DNA of 64,000 nt from Candidula unifasciata (taxonomy: Eukaryota > Mollusca > Gastropoda > Stylommatophora > Geomitridae). Under the pieces are notes generated by a model that had not been told where the DNA came from, did not search any database, and saw only the letters and a program-made list of their open reading frames with translations. The position numbers were made by a program, and so were the translations under genes. Below, piece after piece: positions 1 to 14,100 of the stretch. The number at the start of each line of letters is the position of its first letter. Within the stretch, counting starts at the first letter, position 1. The DNA lies in NCBI GenBank assembly GCA_905116865.2, contig CAJHNH020003135.1, forward strand, positions 452,004 to 516,003. The letters are read 5' to 3'.

Positions 1-948
1 TTGTCATTTGATAGGACACTCGATGAGCGGACATTTGAACACATAAAGCTATTTTAGTAGGACTATCTGTCGGCTGACGTTTGATCCAAAGTTTATAGAG
101 TGAACCTTTAACTAAAGACGTTAGAACCAGAGTTTGTCATTTAGTAGGACTGTCTGTCGGCTGACGTTTGATCCAAAGTTTATAGTTAACCTTTAACTTA
201 AGACTTTAGAACCAGAGTTTGTCATTTAGTAGGACTGTCTGTCCGCTGACGTTTGATCCAAAGTTTATAGTTAACCTTTAACTTGAGACGTTAGAACCAG
301 AGTTTGTCATTTAGTAGGACTGTCTGTCGGCTGACGTTTGATCCAAAGTTTATAGAGTTAACCTTTAACTCAAGACATTAGAACCAGTTTGTCATTTAGT
401 AGGACTGTCTGTCGGCTGACGTTTGATCCAAAGTTTATAGTTAACCTTTAACTTAAGACGTTAGAACCAGAGTTTGTCATTTATTAGGACTGTCTGTCGG
501 CTGACGTTTGATCCAAAGTTTATAGTTAACCTTTAACTTAAGACGTTAGAACCAGAGTTTGTCATTTAGTAGGACTATCTGTTGGCTGACGTTTGATCCA
601 AAGTTTATAGAGTTAACCTTTAATTTAAGACGTTAGAACCAGAGTTTGTCATTTAGTAGGACTATCTGTTGGCAGACGTTTGATCCAAAGTTTATAGGGT
701 TAACCTTTAACTCAAGACGTTAGAACCAGAGTTTGTCATTTAGTAGGACTATCTGTTGGCAGACGTTTGATCCAAAGTTTATAGTTAACCTTTAACTTGA
801 GACGTTAGAACCAGAGTTTGTCATTTAGTAGGACTATCTGTTGGCAGACGTTTGATCCAAAGTTTAAAGTTAACCTTCAACTTGAGACGTTAGAACCAGA
901 GTTTGTCATTTAGTAGGACTATCTGTTGGCAGACGTTTGATCCAAAGT
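1..948 (+). repeat. 85-bp minisatellite
   Basis: About 11 copies of an 85-base unit: GTTTGTCATTTAGTAGGACT, CTGTCGGCTGACGTTTGATC, CAAAGTTTATAG and AACCTTTAACTTAAGACGTT. The array runs in from the left edge, so its true length is larger. GTCGGCTGAC units lie on the left and GTTGGCAGAC units on the right, showing directional turnover. Confidence 0.97.
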
Positions 949-1044
949 GTCATTTGGTTTGATCTCGGGTTGCTGACTTCATTCTGGTGAGGTTGGGATG
1001 AAAAGAGTAACGGTGAAAAAGAGAAACATATTTCAAAACTGTTT

Positions 1045-1345
1045 GTCTTCTTCTTCTTCTTCGCGTTCACCAGCTGTACACTCTGGCGGAAAGTTCTGGT
1101 TGCTCGTCCACTACTGAACTGCAGTCCTGCTCCAGAACCTGACTGTTGCGTGTGCATCAGTTTTACAGATCTCATTCTCATGAATACAGACTGTTGGTTC
1201 CTTGCTTCTCCGGCAGATGCACCCCGACTTCAAAGGAAGCTTCCCAATTAGTCGACTCTTACGACATGCTTTTGGGGAGGCAGTGGGTCTATTCTTGTTT
1301 TCCCCACAATGGGGCCCCGGAACCCACACGGGGGCAAAACTGTTT
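1045..1345 (-). repeat. Family A short retroposon, near full length
   Basis: Reverse-oriented, about 300 bp: CTTCTTCTTCTTCTTCGCG tail, GTTCTGGTTGCTCGTCCACT, GCAGTCCTGCTCCAGAACCT, GCATCAGTTTTACAGATCTC, GACATGCTTTTGGGGAGGCA, and terminal GTTTTCCCCACAATGGGGCC. Nearly identical to 50188-50490. The short open frames over it are not genes. Confidence 0.92.
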
Positions 1346-1684
1346 GTAAATTGCCTGTCCTTGGGAATTATACAATAGTTCCCATTCCTGAAAAAAAGGC
1401 GTTTAAAAGTAGACAGGGAAGACCGAGAGAAAGAGAGAGGATTGACAGTGCGAAAACAGAGAGGAGAGGAGATTATCAAGAGGGTGGGCTGGAGAGGGAG
1501 AGAGGTTGCTCCGCTGGGCCCTTGTCGTAAGGGTCCCGGCATATTTGTTTGTCCAGGGGCCCATACTGCTGCTGATACGGCTCTAGAAAAGCAACTAAAT
1601 TCTGTTAAGAGCCCTAGGGCATTACAATATGGTCTTAATCCGACCCTGGTGCACACTCGTTTCTGCAGGGCGACGCCTTTGTCA

Positions 1685-1795
1685 CTTTAAGATGGAGGTT
1701 CGATTCTCGATATGAACTATTGTTTTTGATTTTTGCGTTGTCTAGTATTTCCCCTGATCACTCTACTTCTTTCAATGCGTGCCGATAAGTTCTGG
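1685..1795 (+). repeat. Family G tRNA-like repeat, old copy
   Basis: GAGGTTCGATTCTCGATATG, then TTTTTGCGTTGTCTAGT and CTCTACTTCTTTCAATGCG. It parallels 36095-36245 in reverse. Confidence 0.5.
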
Positions 1796-2039
1796 TATAT
1801 TTGTTAACTATGCCATCCATATCAGAAACGACTGACAAAAGGTTGTGGAGAGACATGGATGATCAACTACTTCGCAAGGACTTATGGGAAGGTTGTGTTA
1901 CTATAAATAGACTTGAAGTATTATATAATGTAAACCTTTATTGCATCTATATTAATTCAATTAAGTCGCGCTTATCAGTTTAAACACACACCAAACAATG
2001 TAATTCTGGGTTCATAAATTAAAACATTTTCTAAGAGCC

Positions 2040-2131
2040 AACAAGTTCCCACGTGACGATGATGACGTCAGCCGTCTCCGCGTGTGTCGCCGCCATTTTG
2101 AAACGAATCGTCGACGAGGTCCCCCCCAGGC
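2040..2131 (+). promoter_or_regulatory. Candidate core promoter / 5'UTR of the PTBP gene
   Basis: A short CpG-containing block just before the ATG carries an E-box CACGTG (2050-2055), a perfect CRE-type palindrome TGACGTCA (2063-2070) and GCCGCCATTTTG (2089-2100), the YY1-type element often found near start sites of TATA-less genes. No TATA box is visible. The start site is inferred to lie within or just upstream of this block. The following splice donor GG|GTAAGT at 2140 supports transcription through it. Confidence 0.55.
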
Positions 2132-2139
2132 ATGGACGG
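2132..2139 (+). CDS. PTBP1: PTBP coding exon 1 (MDG start)
   Basis: Eight coding bases, ATGGACGG, followed by a consensus donor GTAAGT. Spliced to exon 2 they read [11 protein letters not shown]. The vertebrate gene likewise begins with MDG split by the first intron, which decides this start over the ATGs at 2053 and 2059, whose frame runs through the donor. Those upstream ATGs would be uORFs if transcribed. Confidence 0.85.
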
Positions 2140-5100
2140 GTAAGTTCCTGTGCTCTTGTTGTATCTTCGTGCAGCCGGTCGCATCTGTTCTCTGAACTCC
2201 GTTCTTATACAGTAGATGTATGTAATAATGCGTTTTACATATTATATCTGTTTTTTGTTGTTGTTTGCAGTTATAAACGCTGCTACTTTTGTTACAAATT
2301 ATTTGTCCAAAAAGTTGAAAGCGTGGCTCGCCATTTTGGAAGTAAAACTGAAACCAATTGCGCATTTGATTATATCTTGTAAATTTACTGCTTTTAACAT
2401 TCACGCTGCAATAGTAGATTGTTTCCAGGAATAACATGTTTGCTGTAGAATTGTTAGATACTTCAGTTTTTCGATGTTATTCATTACATTTCCACTAGAA
2501 CTAAATCAATAGTGGAGTAACGGTTTTTGAAAGCGGCTCTCCTCCGAACGGTGTCAAAATATTATGGCGGCCATAAAATATCCAGACATATCCGTACGGG
2601 GCTCAGTTCTAATAAAATTATGCCAGCTCCGTATAACGAAACAAATGCTGTAACAGGGTCTCAGCGATATGTTACTTGATGACCTGTTTCTGTGACTCAC
2701 TGACTGCCTCACCGCCGAGTTTATCCCCCGCGCCGCTACGTGCTGCGCGGATGGGGGGTGGGGGCTAATCTAGATGGCTGGGACTCACGAGCAGCAGCTA
2801 CCGCATCTCCTGCAACTTCATCCAACTAATTTGCTCGTGAGTCCCAGGCACCTAGTTTACCCCTTCCCCTATCCGCACAGCGCGTAACAGCGCAGGAATT
2901 TGCTTGGCGGTAAGTTTAATTGCGTTTTGCGTTTTACAGGTCGGCAGGTCTGACATCTACCGCTGCTAAATCCTCAATCGGACGAGCAGGGCACTCTTCC
3001 GAATAACAGTCCCTTATTATTCAAAGACAAAAAATCCCATTCAGGACCTCAAGAGGTCGTAGTTAGGGACTTGAGAGGTCATGTAGTTAAAATTAAAAAT
3101 ATGGAACAGGAACACTACGAACTATGCTTTCTTCCAGTATATAATTTAGTTTGAACGAAATTACTGAGTCTTCGCTAGTATAGTTGATAAGCAGTCTGCT
3201 TGTTATGCCGGTGATCGGGGTTCGATTCTCCGGCGGGCAAAAACGTTATTCTTTTTTTTTTCTTCAAAAGGATGGTTTGCACGTTGTGTTGTGGTTAACA
3301 ACTAGGCTGCGAAATCTGCGCCTTTCGCTCGGTCTAGGGTGGTTTGCACGCTGTGGGTGGTTTACAACCGGGCTGCGATATCTGCGCCTTTTGCTCGGTA
3401 TTGTGGTTAACAGCTAGATTGAAAGTGTGGTTTTCACGTTGTGTTGTGGTTTACAACCAGGCTGCGATATCTGCGCCTTTCGTTCGGTATTTTGGTTAAC
3501 AGCTAGGTTGCGATAGCTTGTGTTTAACAGATAGGTTGCGATAGCCGCGGCAAATTTTGTTTTTTTTTTTGCTTTTAAAAGGGTGGTTTGCACGTTGTGT
3601 TGTGGTTACAACTAGGCTGCGATAGCGGCGGCGAAATGCTCAATGGTCATGTGAGGTTATTTTAAAAATGACCTACAGTCACTACTTTTCACACAGAAAT
3701 TGTCCTTACTTTTGTACCATTTTATATTACTCCTTATTGATATGTTTTCTTTTTCTTGCAGAGATTACTATTCATCTGGAATGAAGGTATGTTTTAAATG
3801 TTCATGTTTTAATATGTTGTGGGCTGGGATATGTTTTCTTTCAGAGTGTAGCCTGTAGGCCAGATGGCTGTGTCACTCATATCTCTAAACTGTTATGGAT
3901 ATCTTGAATATTTTCTAGGTCATACATGAGATGAGAGAAAGAAACCTGCTAATTGTTTTTTTGACTACTAATGAAATACTGTCAGTGTAAAGATCAATCA
4001 CTGCTAAGAATACGCGAATTGGGAGTAAAGATCAGCATAACCAAGCATGAGAAGCACACCGGATGCACAGTCTTGTTAACCAACATAGGACTGGTACTAT
4101 TAACCGCACGACACTGATTAATATGTTGAGAGGGGAATCTGAACGCCTGTGGATGTGTCCGGAGTGATGTGAAGATGATCTAACTAACTCAAAGATCAAT
4201 TATAGTAATTATTCTGACAGATTTCCTGGTCATGTTTCTTGTTAAATACAAAGTTTTAAAAAAACACGTTATCAATTTGTCTTAATATGGAAAGGTGTCA
4301 TTAGTGTTTGTAAGACAATTCTTTGTTGTTTCCTTTGTAATTTATAGAGCCTGAAAAAAGTAAGACATAAAAAAAATACGTGGTATTGCATTATTTTGTG
4401 TGGCTGTTGGTTAAGGAAACATGCATGTTTATTGATGTACTTAACCCAATGTTTTTTTTATTTCCAGCGAGGCCCTGATGACATGATGCAAGTCAGTGAT
4501 ACTGGAGACTCCAATGATGCCAAGAAGGTATGTTGTGGGTGTTGTGTGTCAAAGAGTGTAGAAGACTGCTAGAGGGCTTAGTTTGGTGCTTTTATGAACA
4601 CATGTGCTAGCTGGCTAGTCCATTATTGGTGTCTCGGAAACTTGTCATGGATACCAAGATTTCATAGTTCAAGGTCACGTCAGTGTGAAATAAGGCTAAT
4701 AATAAGCTCTAATGGGCCAACCACAGTTCACATTAGTCCTTGTGCACTGCTTATGCACAAATAGGTTGTGAAACCATATTTAAAACAGTATATTTTTTTA
4801 AGTGCTGTATTTCTAGCAACAGGTAACTAGCAAACAACTTTCTCTTTTTAGGCAGGCTGTGATGTAAGTGAAATTCTGTAAAGCCCCTGCTACATGTCTC
4901 ATGCGACTTACATGCTGCACATAACATGTCAAGCAGCATTCAGTTAAAATATTTAATGGTATTTACCTTGCATGGGGAACACTACTTTGATAATGACCAG
5001 AGTTTGGGCCTCCCATATGTCTAGCAGTTCTCAGACAAGAACAGGTCTAGTACTGGATTTCTGTCTGATTACCTGTTGGCAGATGGCATTCACACGTTCT

Positions 5101-8100
5101 GTTAGTTTAATATTTAGACAAACACAAAAGCTTTCTCCCTTTAGTTTTAGTCTGTCTGACCTGTCCGATCTCAGATGTGAATGAGTAATCTACCGTATTT
5201 CTGCTTTCAGGCAAAGTTTGACAATGGAGGCAACCCGCCATCCAGAGTTGTACACATTCGCAGCCTTCCCAACGATGCCGCCGAGACAGATGTGGTACAA
5301 CTGGGCCTGCCTTTTGGTAAAATGACCAATGTCTTACTGCTGAAGCAGAAAAATCAGGTCAGATTTTTGTCTAATGAGAACTGGTTAAATGTCCTAGTTT
5401 GTGTTATATATTTTAAGTGCCCCTAACGGCTGAACTCGAAAAAAAGAGATAAAAGCATTGGAAATGCGATCTTTCAAAAAAAAAAATTATCGGCATGATA
5501 TAGCGACAGCATCACAAATGACGAGGTTTCACGTATAATTGCCTGGCACATTGACGACTATGAAAAGGCAGAAAGTGCAATGGTGCGAACATGTAAAACA
5601 GATCTAACAGCCCTACAAAAAGAACACTAGGCTGCTCACTAGAGGAGAAGAGGCGAAGCAAGGAATCCTTGGATACAGAACTTGGCTGACTGGACAGGTC
5701 TTTAGAAGCTCATGACAACTGACCGTCAGAAGTGGATGGTTTTCATCAGACAGCAACTACTACTGACCCAGTGAAGCTGACTAATGAGGACTTGAATTCT
5801 GAATGCATCTGCCTGAGAGGCAAAGAACTAACGTTCGGCACAGAAATAAATGTGCTTGCAGCAGTCATGTTCTGTAACAATACTTATATATATCCATGAG
5901 TAGACGAACGCACTTGTTCTTTTTCCTGCTGAGTTAAGTCAGTGACTGAATAAAAGCATGGCAAGACACAAACTGGATTAATTGGTCATGTTTGTCACAT
6001 TGTAGATTGTTAACTGATGACCTCTAGAATGGATGAGGATCTGGCAAGTCTAGATTCACATGGCCTTACATAATTCTCTCCTGGTGGCTAGTCTCATTTA
6101 ACAAGGATGATACGGTTAATTGGGAGGTGTGAGTTTATGCAATGTGAGCAAGCAGTGAATGTTGCTACTGTCTACCAGTGAGGAGTATTGAGGAGTATTT
6201 GACACATTATAACTTCATCTTTTCTCCCTTGTGGAGAATTGTGAACATCTGTTTTTGGTTCCTGTGCTGACAGAAAGGACCTTTTTCCTCTGTCATCTTG
6301 GTGTTCCAGTCTGTAAATGGCTGTCAGAGTTCACTGTCTAGCAGTTTCATATCATGTCTATTATCATGTTCTGTAGAAATGCCATATATAGGTAACAGAC
6401 TGCTAATGTCTGTTTGCCATATCCAGTTTCACAACAGAGCAGAGAGATTTGAACTACTAGATAGCTTTTATCAAGGCTGATGTAAGGTTGTATGACAGAG
6501 GAAAAAAGGGGTCAGACCCTAAAGAATTGATTTATATGGCCAGACAGGCTATCTGGGACTTATTCCTCTGGGTGGATATCAAATATATGACTTGTGGAGA
6601 AGCCTAAGAGGCTGAGGTGAATTGAATTCCTGCTTGTAATACGGACTGTTTTGCTTCTTTTGTCTTTGAACATTTAAATATATCCACGCTATATTGTTTT
6701 AATGATGGTGGCCTCAAAAAGTTGACTCTGTGTTAATATAACATGTTGATGTGTTTGCAGGCGTTCCTGGAGTTCCAAGACGAGTCGTGTGCAGTCAACA
6801 TGGTCTCTTACTTCAGATCCAACGCCGCCCAGGTCCGCCTGAAAACTTGCTATGTCCAGTTCTCCACCCACAAGGAACTCAAGACTGACAGCTCAAACTC
6901 ACTGGTAGGTTGAGTGTTTCCTGGACGTTTCATGACTGATATACAGTATAAAGCTATTGCTGATATTAAATGCTGTTTGCTGTGCAATCGGACATTTCCA
7001 AGAATTATAATTTTTTAAAAATATATATATATTTATATATTATATCAGCACTTGCACACTCATTTCCTGTATCGTTATTTTTTGTTGTGGAACATTTTTG
7101 TTATTATTTAGGGAAGACTTGTGAATGAATAAAGCAGGAAGGGGTACTGGAAAGGCAGAATCTTAGACGGGCCTGCATGATTAATTTTAAACTTTTTGTA
7201 AATAAAGTTTGTTAGTCGTTTTAATGGTTTTATATGTAATTACGGGTTATGTCTGGCATCAGCAAATGAGTCAGTGTACATGTTGTCTGAAATCTGGAGT
7301 CTAACACACTTCTTCTTGTAACAGAACACCAGTGCTCAAGCAGCTCTGCAGGCCGCACAGGGGCTTCTGGGAGCCGTTGGTGGGGGCGGTGGCGAGACCA
7401 CCATCCTGCGAGTGATTGTTGACAATGTCCTTTACCCTGTCACCCTGGAGGTCTTGCATCAGGTAACATGCTTGAACTATCATCTGTTTTTATTGATCAT
7501 AAATCTGTACATATTTTTTTTTATAACTGTGTTGCAGTTTGTTTTGTATGGTATTAAGCTGGAATAAATATCTATTATTTTGTAAAGTCTAAGTTATGTG
7601 CTGTTTTATGACTGTTTTAACCTACAACATGAAAACATCTAATATTGAACGAGATTCAGAATTGAAGCAGACTAGTTGTTAAATAACTTGGTGCATTAAT
7701 TGGCTTATGTTCTGTATAGCATACTAATGAAATTTATGTGTATATAAATATATATATAAAGTAAAGAATATAAAAATAAATGTCACTGTTTCTCATTTCA
7801 GCTGTTTTCCAGATTTGGGAAGATACTCAAGATCATTACTTTCACCAAGAACAGTAAGTTAACAGCTGGATTCTCTTCACTTAGAACAGCAATGTCCCTA
7901 CTGCAAACATCTCTATATCACATTGTCATGGTCTCCTCCAGGTTGCCCTAGCTGGCGGTCAGCTCCAGGTTGCCCTAGCTGGCGGTCAGCTCCAGGTTGC
8001 CCTAGCTGGCGGTCAGCTCCAGGTTGCCCTAGCTGGCGGTCAGCTCCAGGTTGCCCTAGCTGGCGGTCAGCTCCAGGTTGCCCTAGCTCAGCGCAACAGC

Positions 8101-11100
8101 TCTCTAGTTAAGGGTAGGCTGTCACTGTTGTACATGTTTCTTATAACAGGACACTACTTGAGTAGGATCTGTCAGAGAAATTGTGTATTTGCTTATACGT
8201 GTAGGTTTAACCAAGATTTTGTCAGTTTTAATAATTCATCTAGCACAAGCTGTCAAACTCCCGTCCTCTTGAGAAAATATTTGTCTTGTGGTCATACATT
8301 AGGTTTAGACAAGATTTCGTCTTGATTTAATCCATCTCTCCTCAAACAAAAAGTGCACAAACATAACCCAGCTGATCTCAACACCTGTGAGCGATTGCCA
8401 CTTCCACAGCCCTCTGCTGTAGGTTGTTCCTGTGAAGAAGTAATAGAAATAGACTTCTTTAATGATGATAAATCACTGTCACCATACATGTGATTATCAG
8501 ATTCAATTATGTTTTTTGTATCAGGGAAAATCGGGAAAGAAAAATGCCTAAACTGTTCCCCATTGGCATCAAAGAAAGATCATTTCTTGAATTTACAATT
8601 TAACCATGCACATGCAGACTGAAATAATATCAATATATTCCTCCTATTTCAGTTTTGCATTTTGTCATTACCATCCATGGCTGGTGCACTCCTCTAGACC
8701 TTGCTGTTGTGGTCATATACTGCTGTTATGTGGCACTCATATTCCTGTATACTGTAATTTGTCTCTCTAATCTCCACTGCTGATGCTAAGTCTTGTTTTT
8801 TTCCTATCTACAGATACGTTCCAGGCACTGATCCAGTTTTCTGACCCTATTTCTGCTGCAGCTGCTAAAGATGTGAGTACTGCACAATGTTGGTGTGTTA
8901 TTTTGTTATAAATCTGTCTGATGAGACTGATTGATTCATGTCTCCTGCCTCATTACAGTGCTTGTAAGGCTTGTAGAGGGTGATGTCAATTGACTTAAAC
9001 TTGATGGAGATTTGTGGTGTTTGTTAAGAATCGTGTGTGTTGTTAGTTTTGTAACTAAGAGGGTGTAGGAGTCAGATTAAGAAGTGGCACCAATTAAATA
9101 ATGACAATTCCTTTAACTATCTAAAATCAGCTTACAATCACAGATATCTTGTCTGTTATGTTTCCATCTTGTCTGTATTCTTCCCATCCTTCCTATGTGA
9201 GCATTTTCAAGGGTAGTCTTTTACCTCTAAGAAGAGAATTGCAACATAGAGAAGGGGAGAGACGGACTAGTTGTGTATCCATGTTTGTTTGTCAACAGTC
9301 ACTTGACAACCAGAACATCTACAACGGCTGCAACACCTTGAAGATTGATTACTCCAGACTGACCAACTTGAATGTCAAGTACAATAATGACAAGAGCAGA
9401 GACTTCACCCGGCCTGACCTACCCACTGGCGACAGTATGGATAATGGTAGGTTATCTGCATCTTTCCTTTTCTGTGTGTATGCTTTGGCCGGGGAGGTGC
9501 TACAAAGCAGATTAACCCCTTTTATACCATAATGATCTTTAACAAATATGACAGTTTTTACAGATTTGGTTAAATATTCCTAAAATTCTCTGCAATTGTA
9601 ACATAAGAAAACGCTCCTGTGTGGCTTCTAGGGTCCCCTTATGGGGAAAACAAGAATAGACCCACTGCCTCACCATGTAAGTAAGTCAAAAGAGCTTCTT
9701 TCCAACTCTTGAGTACATCTTCTGAGTGGTAATGAAGCTGCACATAAATAATAGGTTCTTAATTTATAACGTACCCCAAACACGAAATCCCCGTGGGAAA
9801 TCCACAGCTGACCTGACAGTCCATTATTTAAAGGGGCGGCAGTGTGCTTTTTTTTTTTTTTTTTTTTTTTTTTGAGTGTTCATCTAGTGTCTTCTAATGG
9901 CTGTAGATAAATCGCGAGAAACTACAACCTGAACACCCTAGAATTTATTGGGAATGTCTCCCTTGACGTTGTCGTGACGTCAGGGGTAAGTTATAAATTA
10001 AGTACTCAATAATATAGTACACGCCAAACCCATACCCTGGAACAAAGGGTTTAACTTTTAGGAGCTTACAGCTGGTGAATCAATAGTAGAAGCTACAGAA
10101 ATTTGTAGTTTAGAAATGTTTAATGTCTAAGGAATCCAATGCCTAGACCATCGAGTATACAGGAAGCTGTGACGCATTCTTCACTGATGGTGTCATGATA
10201 CTTGGACACAATTTTTGTATACAGCCACCTAGTTTTTTGTTTTAAAAAAAACAGAAAGGTTTGTTTCTATGTGAAGAAAATAATTATTAAATTCAAACAA
10301 AGCCAAGAATTAACTCACATCCTTTCCTTTCACCATCTAAATATGTTTTGTCACCTGTTAACAAAAGACATGAAACATATGTGATCGCATGGTGGTGTCA
10401 CAGAACAAAATTCTCTCTAGCCACACAAATTGTGTTGCATACCATGCTGTTGTAACTAGCACCAAATGGCCACTTCACAAAGACATTGTTCCATTTTTGC
10501 TTGTGGTTTTTAAGTCAGTTGTGCAGAAGTTGCACCGTGGAAGAGATTGTGGCCTCGCAGCACAATATTCTCAAGGCAGCAACGGAAGGCTATAGCCAGC
10601 CTTAATTCTTTAGACTGCACAGAATGGATTTCAGTCGCAACACTGAAATTTAAAATCCCAGGCTAGTACGCATTTGATTATATTAGATGCATTTAAAGCA
10701 GTTTTTTTTTTAATGTCGGGCCACGCATAATGGGGGCAGTTCAAATATGGGCCCCTCCAGAGTTTAAGTAATGTGGGGGCATAAGGATGTTAGAAAGGCT
10801 TAGTCAAATATGAGCCCCTCCAGAGTTTAAGTAATGTGGGGGCATAAGGATGTTAGAAAGGCTTAGTCAAATATGGGCCCCTCCAGAGTTTAAGTAATGT
10901 GGGGGCATAAGGATGTTAGAAAGGCTTAGTCAAATATGGGCCCCTCCAGAGTTTAAGTAATGTGGAGGCATAAGGATGTTAGAAAGGCTTAGTCAAATAT
11001 GGGCCCCTCCAGAGTTTAAGTAATGTGGGGGCATAAGGATGTTAGAAAGGCTTAGTCAAATATGGGCCCCTCCAGAGTTTAAGTAATGTGGATGCATAAG

Positions 11101-14100
11101 GATGTTAGAAAGGCTTAGTCAAATATGGGCCCCTCCAGAGTTTAAGTAATGTGGATGCATAAGGATGTTAGAAAGGCTTAGTCAAATATGGGCCCCTCCA
11201 GAGTTTAAGTAATGTGGATGCATAAGGATGTTAGAAAGGCTTAGTCAAATATGGGCCCCTCCAGAGTTTAAGTAATGTGGGGGCATAAGGATGTTAGAAA
11301 GGCTTAGTCAAATATGGGCCCCTCCAGAGTTTAAGTAATGTGGGGGCATAAGGATGTTAGAAACGCTTAGGTGGGGCCTGGCGCAGAATAGGGTTGTGAA
11401 CCACTAGCTGAAGGATGAAAGTCATGAACTGGCTTTGTTTTAATGTGTGAAATGTTATTGCAGACATGGGCTATGGAGGTGGGCTCGGAGGCTTTGGTGG
11501 CGGACTTGGAGGCTTGGGCGGTGGACTTGGGGGTGCTGGTGTCCTTGGCTCTGGTGAGTGAGTGTACAATATCAATTATGTGTGTTCTTAATTTGATGTC
11601 ATAATTTTTCCAGTGTATATTTATTTTATACATTGCATATAATTCTTGTTCTGTCTCTCTGGTATATTTTTCATTTAAACATTCGATGAAAAATGGGTTT
11701 GGAGATATAAGTCTAGTTGGTTTAACTCTTGCAGCAGGCTCCCAGAATTGACGCGACCTATTTTAGAAAGTCAAAGGTAACCTGTGACCCTATATAGTAG
11801 AAGTAATCTTTTAATAGGGAATTCCAAAATGTTTTTTTTTTTCAAAAAGCAGAATATTAACAAATGTAAATTACAACATAGGTGAGTTAGTGATTTAAAT
11901 TATAACTGATTAACAAGCTCACAAATAGCAGAGAAAACCTTTGCCACCTGTCCGTCAGAAGCAAGACTAGGTAGATGTGACACAAAGAATCAACCAAACA
12001 CAAGCTGAACAGCACCTGCAGCTAGTGAACAAATCCCTGCAGGACATGATGGCTTGCTTTTCTGTTTTTTCTTATAATTTTCCCATCTGGCCCACTGCCT
12101 GGTAACTTCACAGAAGCCGCTTTACACCCCCATTAGGGGCCGTGACCCATGGAATGAGAATCCTTGACCCTTTGGTGACTATATTCCATCATTGGTCACA
12201 GACAGTACATTTGTGCTTGAGGTCATTACTGGTGCCTCAACAGTTTTGGCTTGCTGGCTCTCTCCTCTTGAACTCTGATCAATTGTCCCTATTCTTCTGT
12301 GTGCCTTTAAGAAATGACAGTGGTGTGGTTTACAGCATCATATTCCAGCACATTTTTAATGACTTAATTCTTGCTTGTGAAAGGGCTAGGTGTTTTCTTA
12401 CCCTGCATCTAGACACATCAAGGATATCTAGTATATTTTGTTTGTTGTTGCTTGTTTTTGATACAGGGGCCAATGCAATGGCGATGGCAGGTTTAAGGGG
12501 TCTCGGGGGTGACTTCAACTTTGGTGGAAACCAGCTGGGCAACCGACTGGGCAACATGGGTAACCTTGGAGGCATGAACCAGTCATCTGGCACTCCAGTT
12601 ATCCTAGTCTCTAACCTGGATGAAGAGGTTTGTTCTACATACTTTTTCTCATTGACATTCATTATTTCAATATAAATGTTAGGTTGCGATTTAATCGCTG
12701 ACTAGCAAGTCTCGGTTATGGCAGACTATTTCATTGGAAGGCTGGTTGGAAATGTGATGTTTCACATTTGTAGATCAACTAGTACTGGTAGCAATTCTGG
12801 GGAACATTGTGTGATGTTTTACCTTGGTTTTCTGTTGCGCACAGGGCTTTGCTTTAAACATCACATGCTGCGGATGTCATGACCAGTAACTATTTAGTAA
12901 TCGGGAAAAATGGCATGTCCTGTGAAAATTTGCAGTGAATGCAGCTGTTACCTTAGGGGTATGTGCTGTTACGAGAAGGCAGTCTAGTGTTATATATAAA
13001 AATAACTAGAATATAAATGACACATAATGTTGTTGAATGTTTGCCTGCGGGATATGGCTGGTGTCTTCATTTATTTATGTGCCTATTCCCCTTCTACTGT
13101 GCACCCTGAGGTGCAAGACTACTGGTCTGCTTTTGTGGCAATCTAAGAACGTACTGAGAGCATCACCTAATGTAAGTTATTAGGTGCCGGGGAGGGGAAG
13201 GCTGTGGGTCTACAGCTCTCTCCCCCCCCACACACACACACAAATGTCATGCAAATGGCGACTAATAAGAGCTTGCTGAAATTGGACATGTCAGACCGAA
13301 GGAAGTAGATATCACAGCCAAGCTATAAACCACAAAGTCAGCCAGTTATAGAATATTGGGTGCCTGTAGAAGAGGAATGCTGAAGCATGTTTTGTTGCAT
13401 GTCACATTGTTTGACTACTTGACAAGATTTTTGAGTACAAGCCATGTTTGCATGCACGACATCAGTTGTAGCCAGATTCCATAGGTACAGACATGTAGTC
13501 TTGGTTTTTAATTCGCTCCTACAAATACTCTAGTGTGCTTCGCTTGGACTTCATTTTGGGCAGTTGTTCCTAATTGGGCTCACATGACAGTGTGCAAAAG
13601 GCTGTGCGTTGATGGACTGAACTGAAAATAATTAAAATAATGCACTGGTTTTCTTCAGTAGGCTTGATAATATGCTCTGTAGTGCCGACATGGCTTAATA
13701 ATTCATAGCTATTCATCTAAATGTAACCAGTGGTCACAAGGTTGAATTGGGGGAGGGGGGGGGGGGGTGTGTTTCCCCATGTGCTAGAGACAAATAGCCT
13801 GGTATGCTTCAGATGGAGCAGGAAACATGGTTGAATTATTACAGAAGTAGTTGTGCTTCTCAGTCTACCATACAAGTCCTACTATGAAGTAAATGCTTAA
13901 CCCTTTCTCCCTAGAATGATGACCTAGAAAAAATGTCCCATAATTTTGAAAAAATGATAATTTAATACCAGGACTCATTTTCGACCCGAACCATTGGAAA
14001 CCAGTGTGACTTAAAAAATCATGACGTAATTTCTATGAATAAAGCCAGAGTATCAAAAGAAATCACGCACACATGCTATTTAAGTAACTATTATCATCAG

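Noticed and set aside
1111..1656. 181-codon minus-strand frame
   Set aside because: Covers a family A retroposon; pieces of the same peptide appear at the other family A copies.
2053..2382. 109-codon frame starting at the upstream ATG
   Set aside because: It runs straight through the exon 1 donor GTAAGT; the MDG start at 2132 splices in phase and matches the family.
3169..3239. Functional tRNA gene
   Set aside because: Acceptor-stem mismatch, altered anticodon position and no terminator-like T run directly after; pseudogene or SINE head is more likely.
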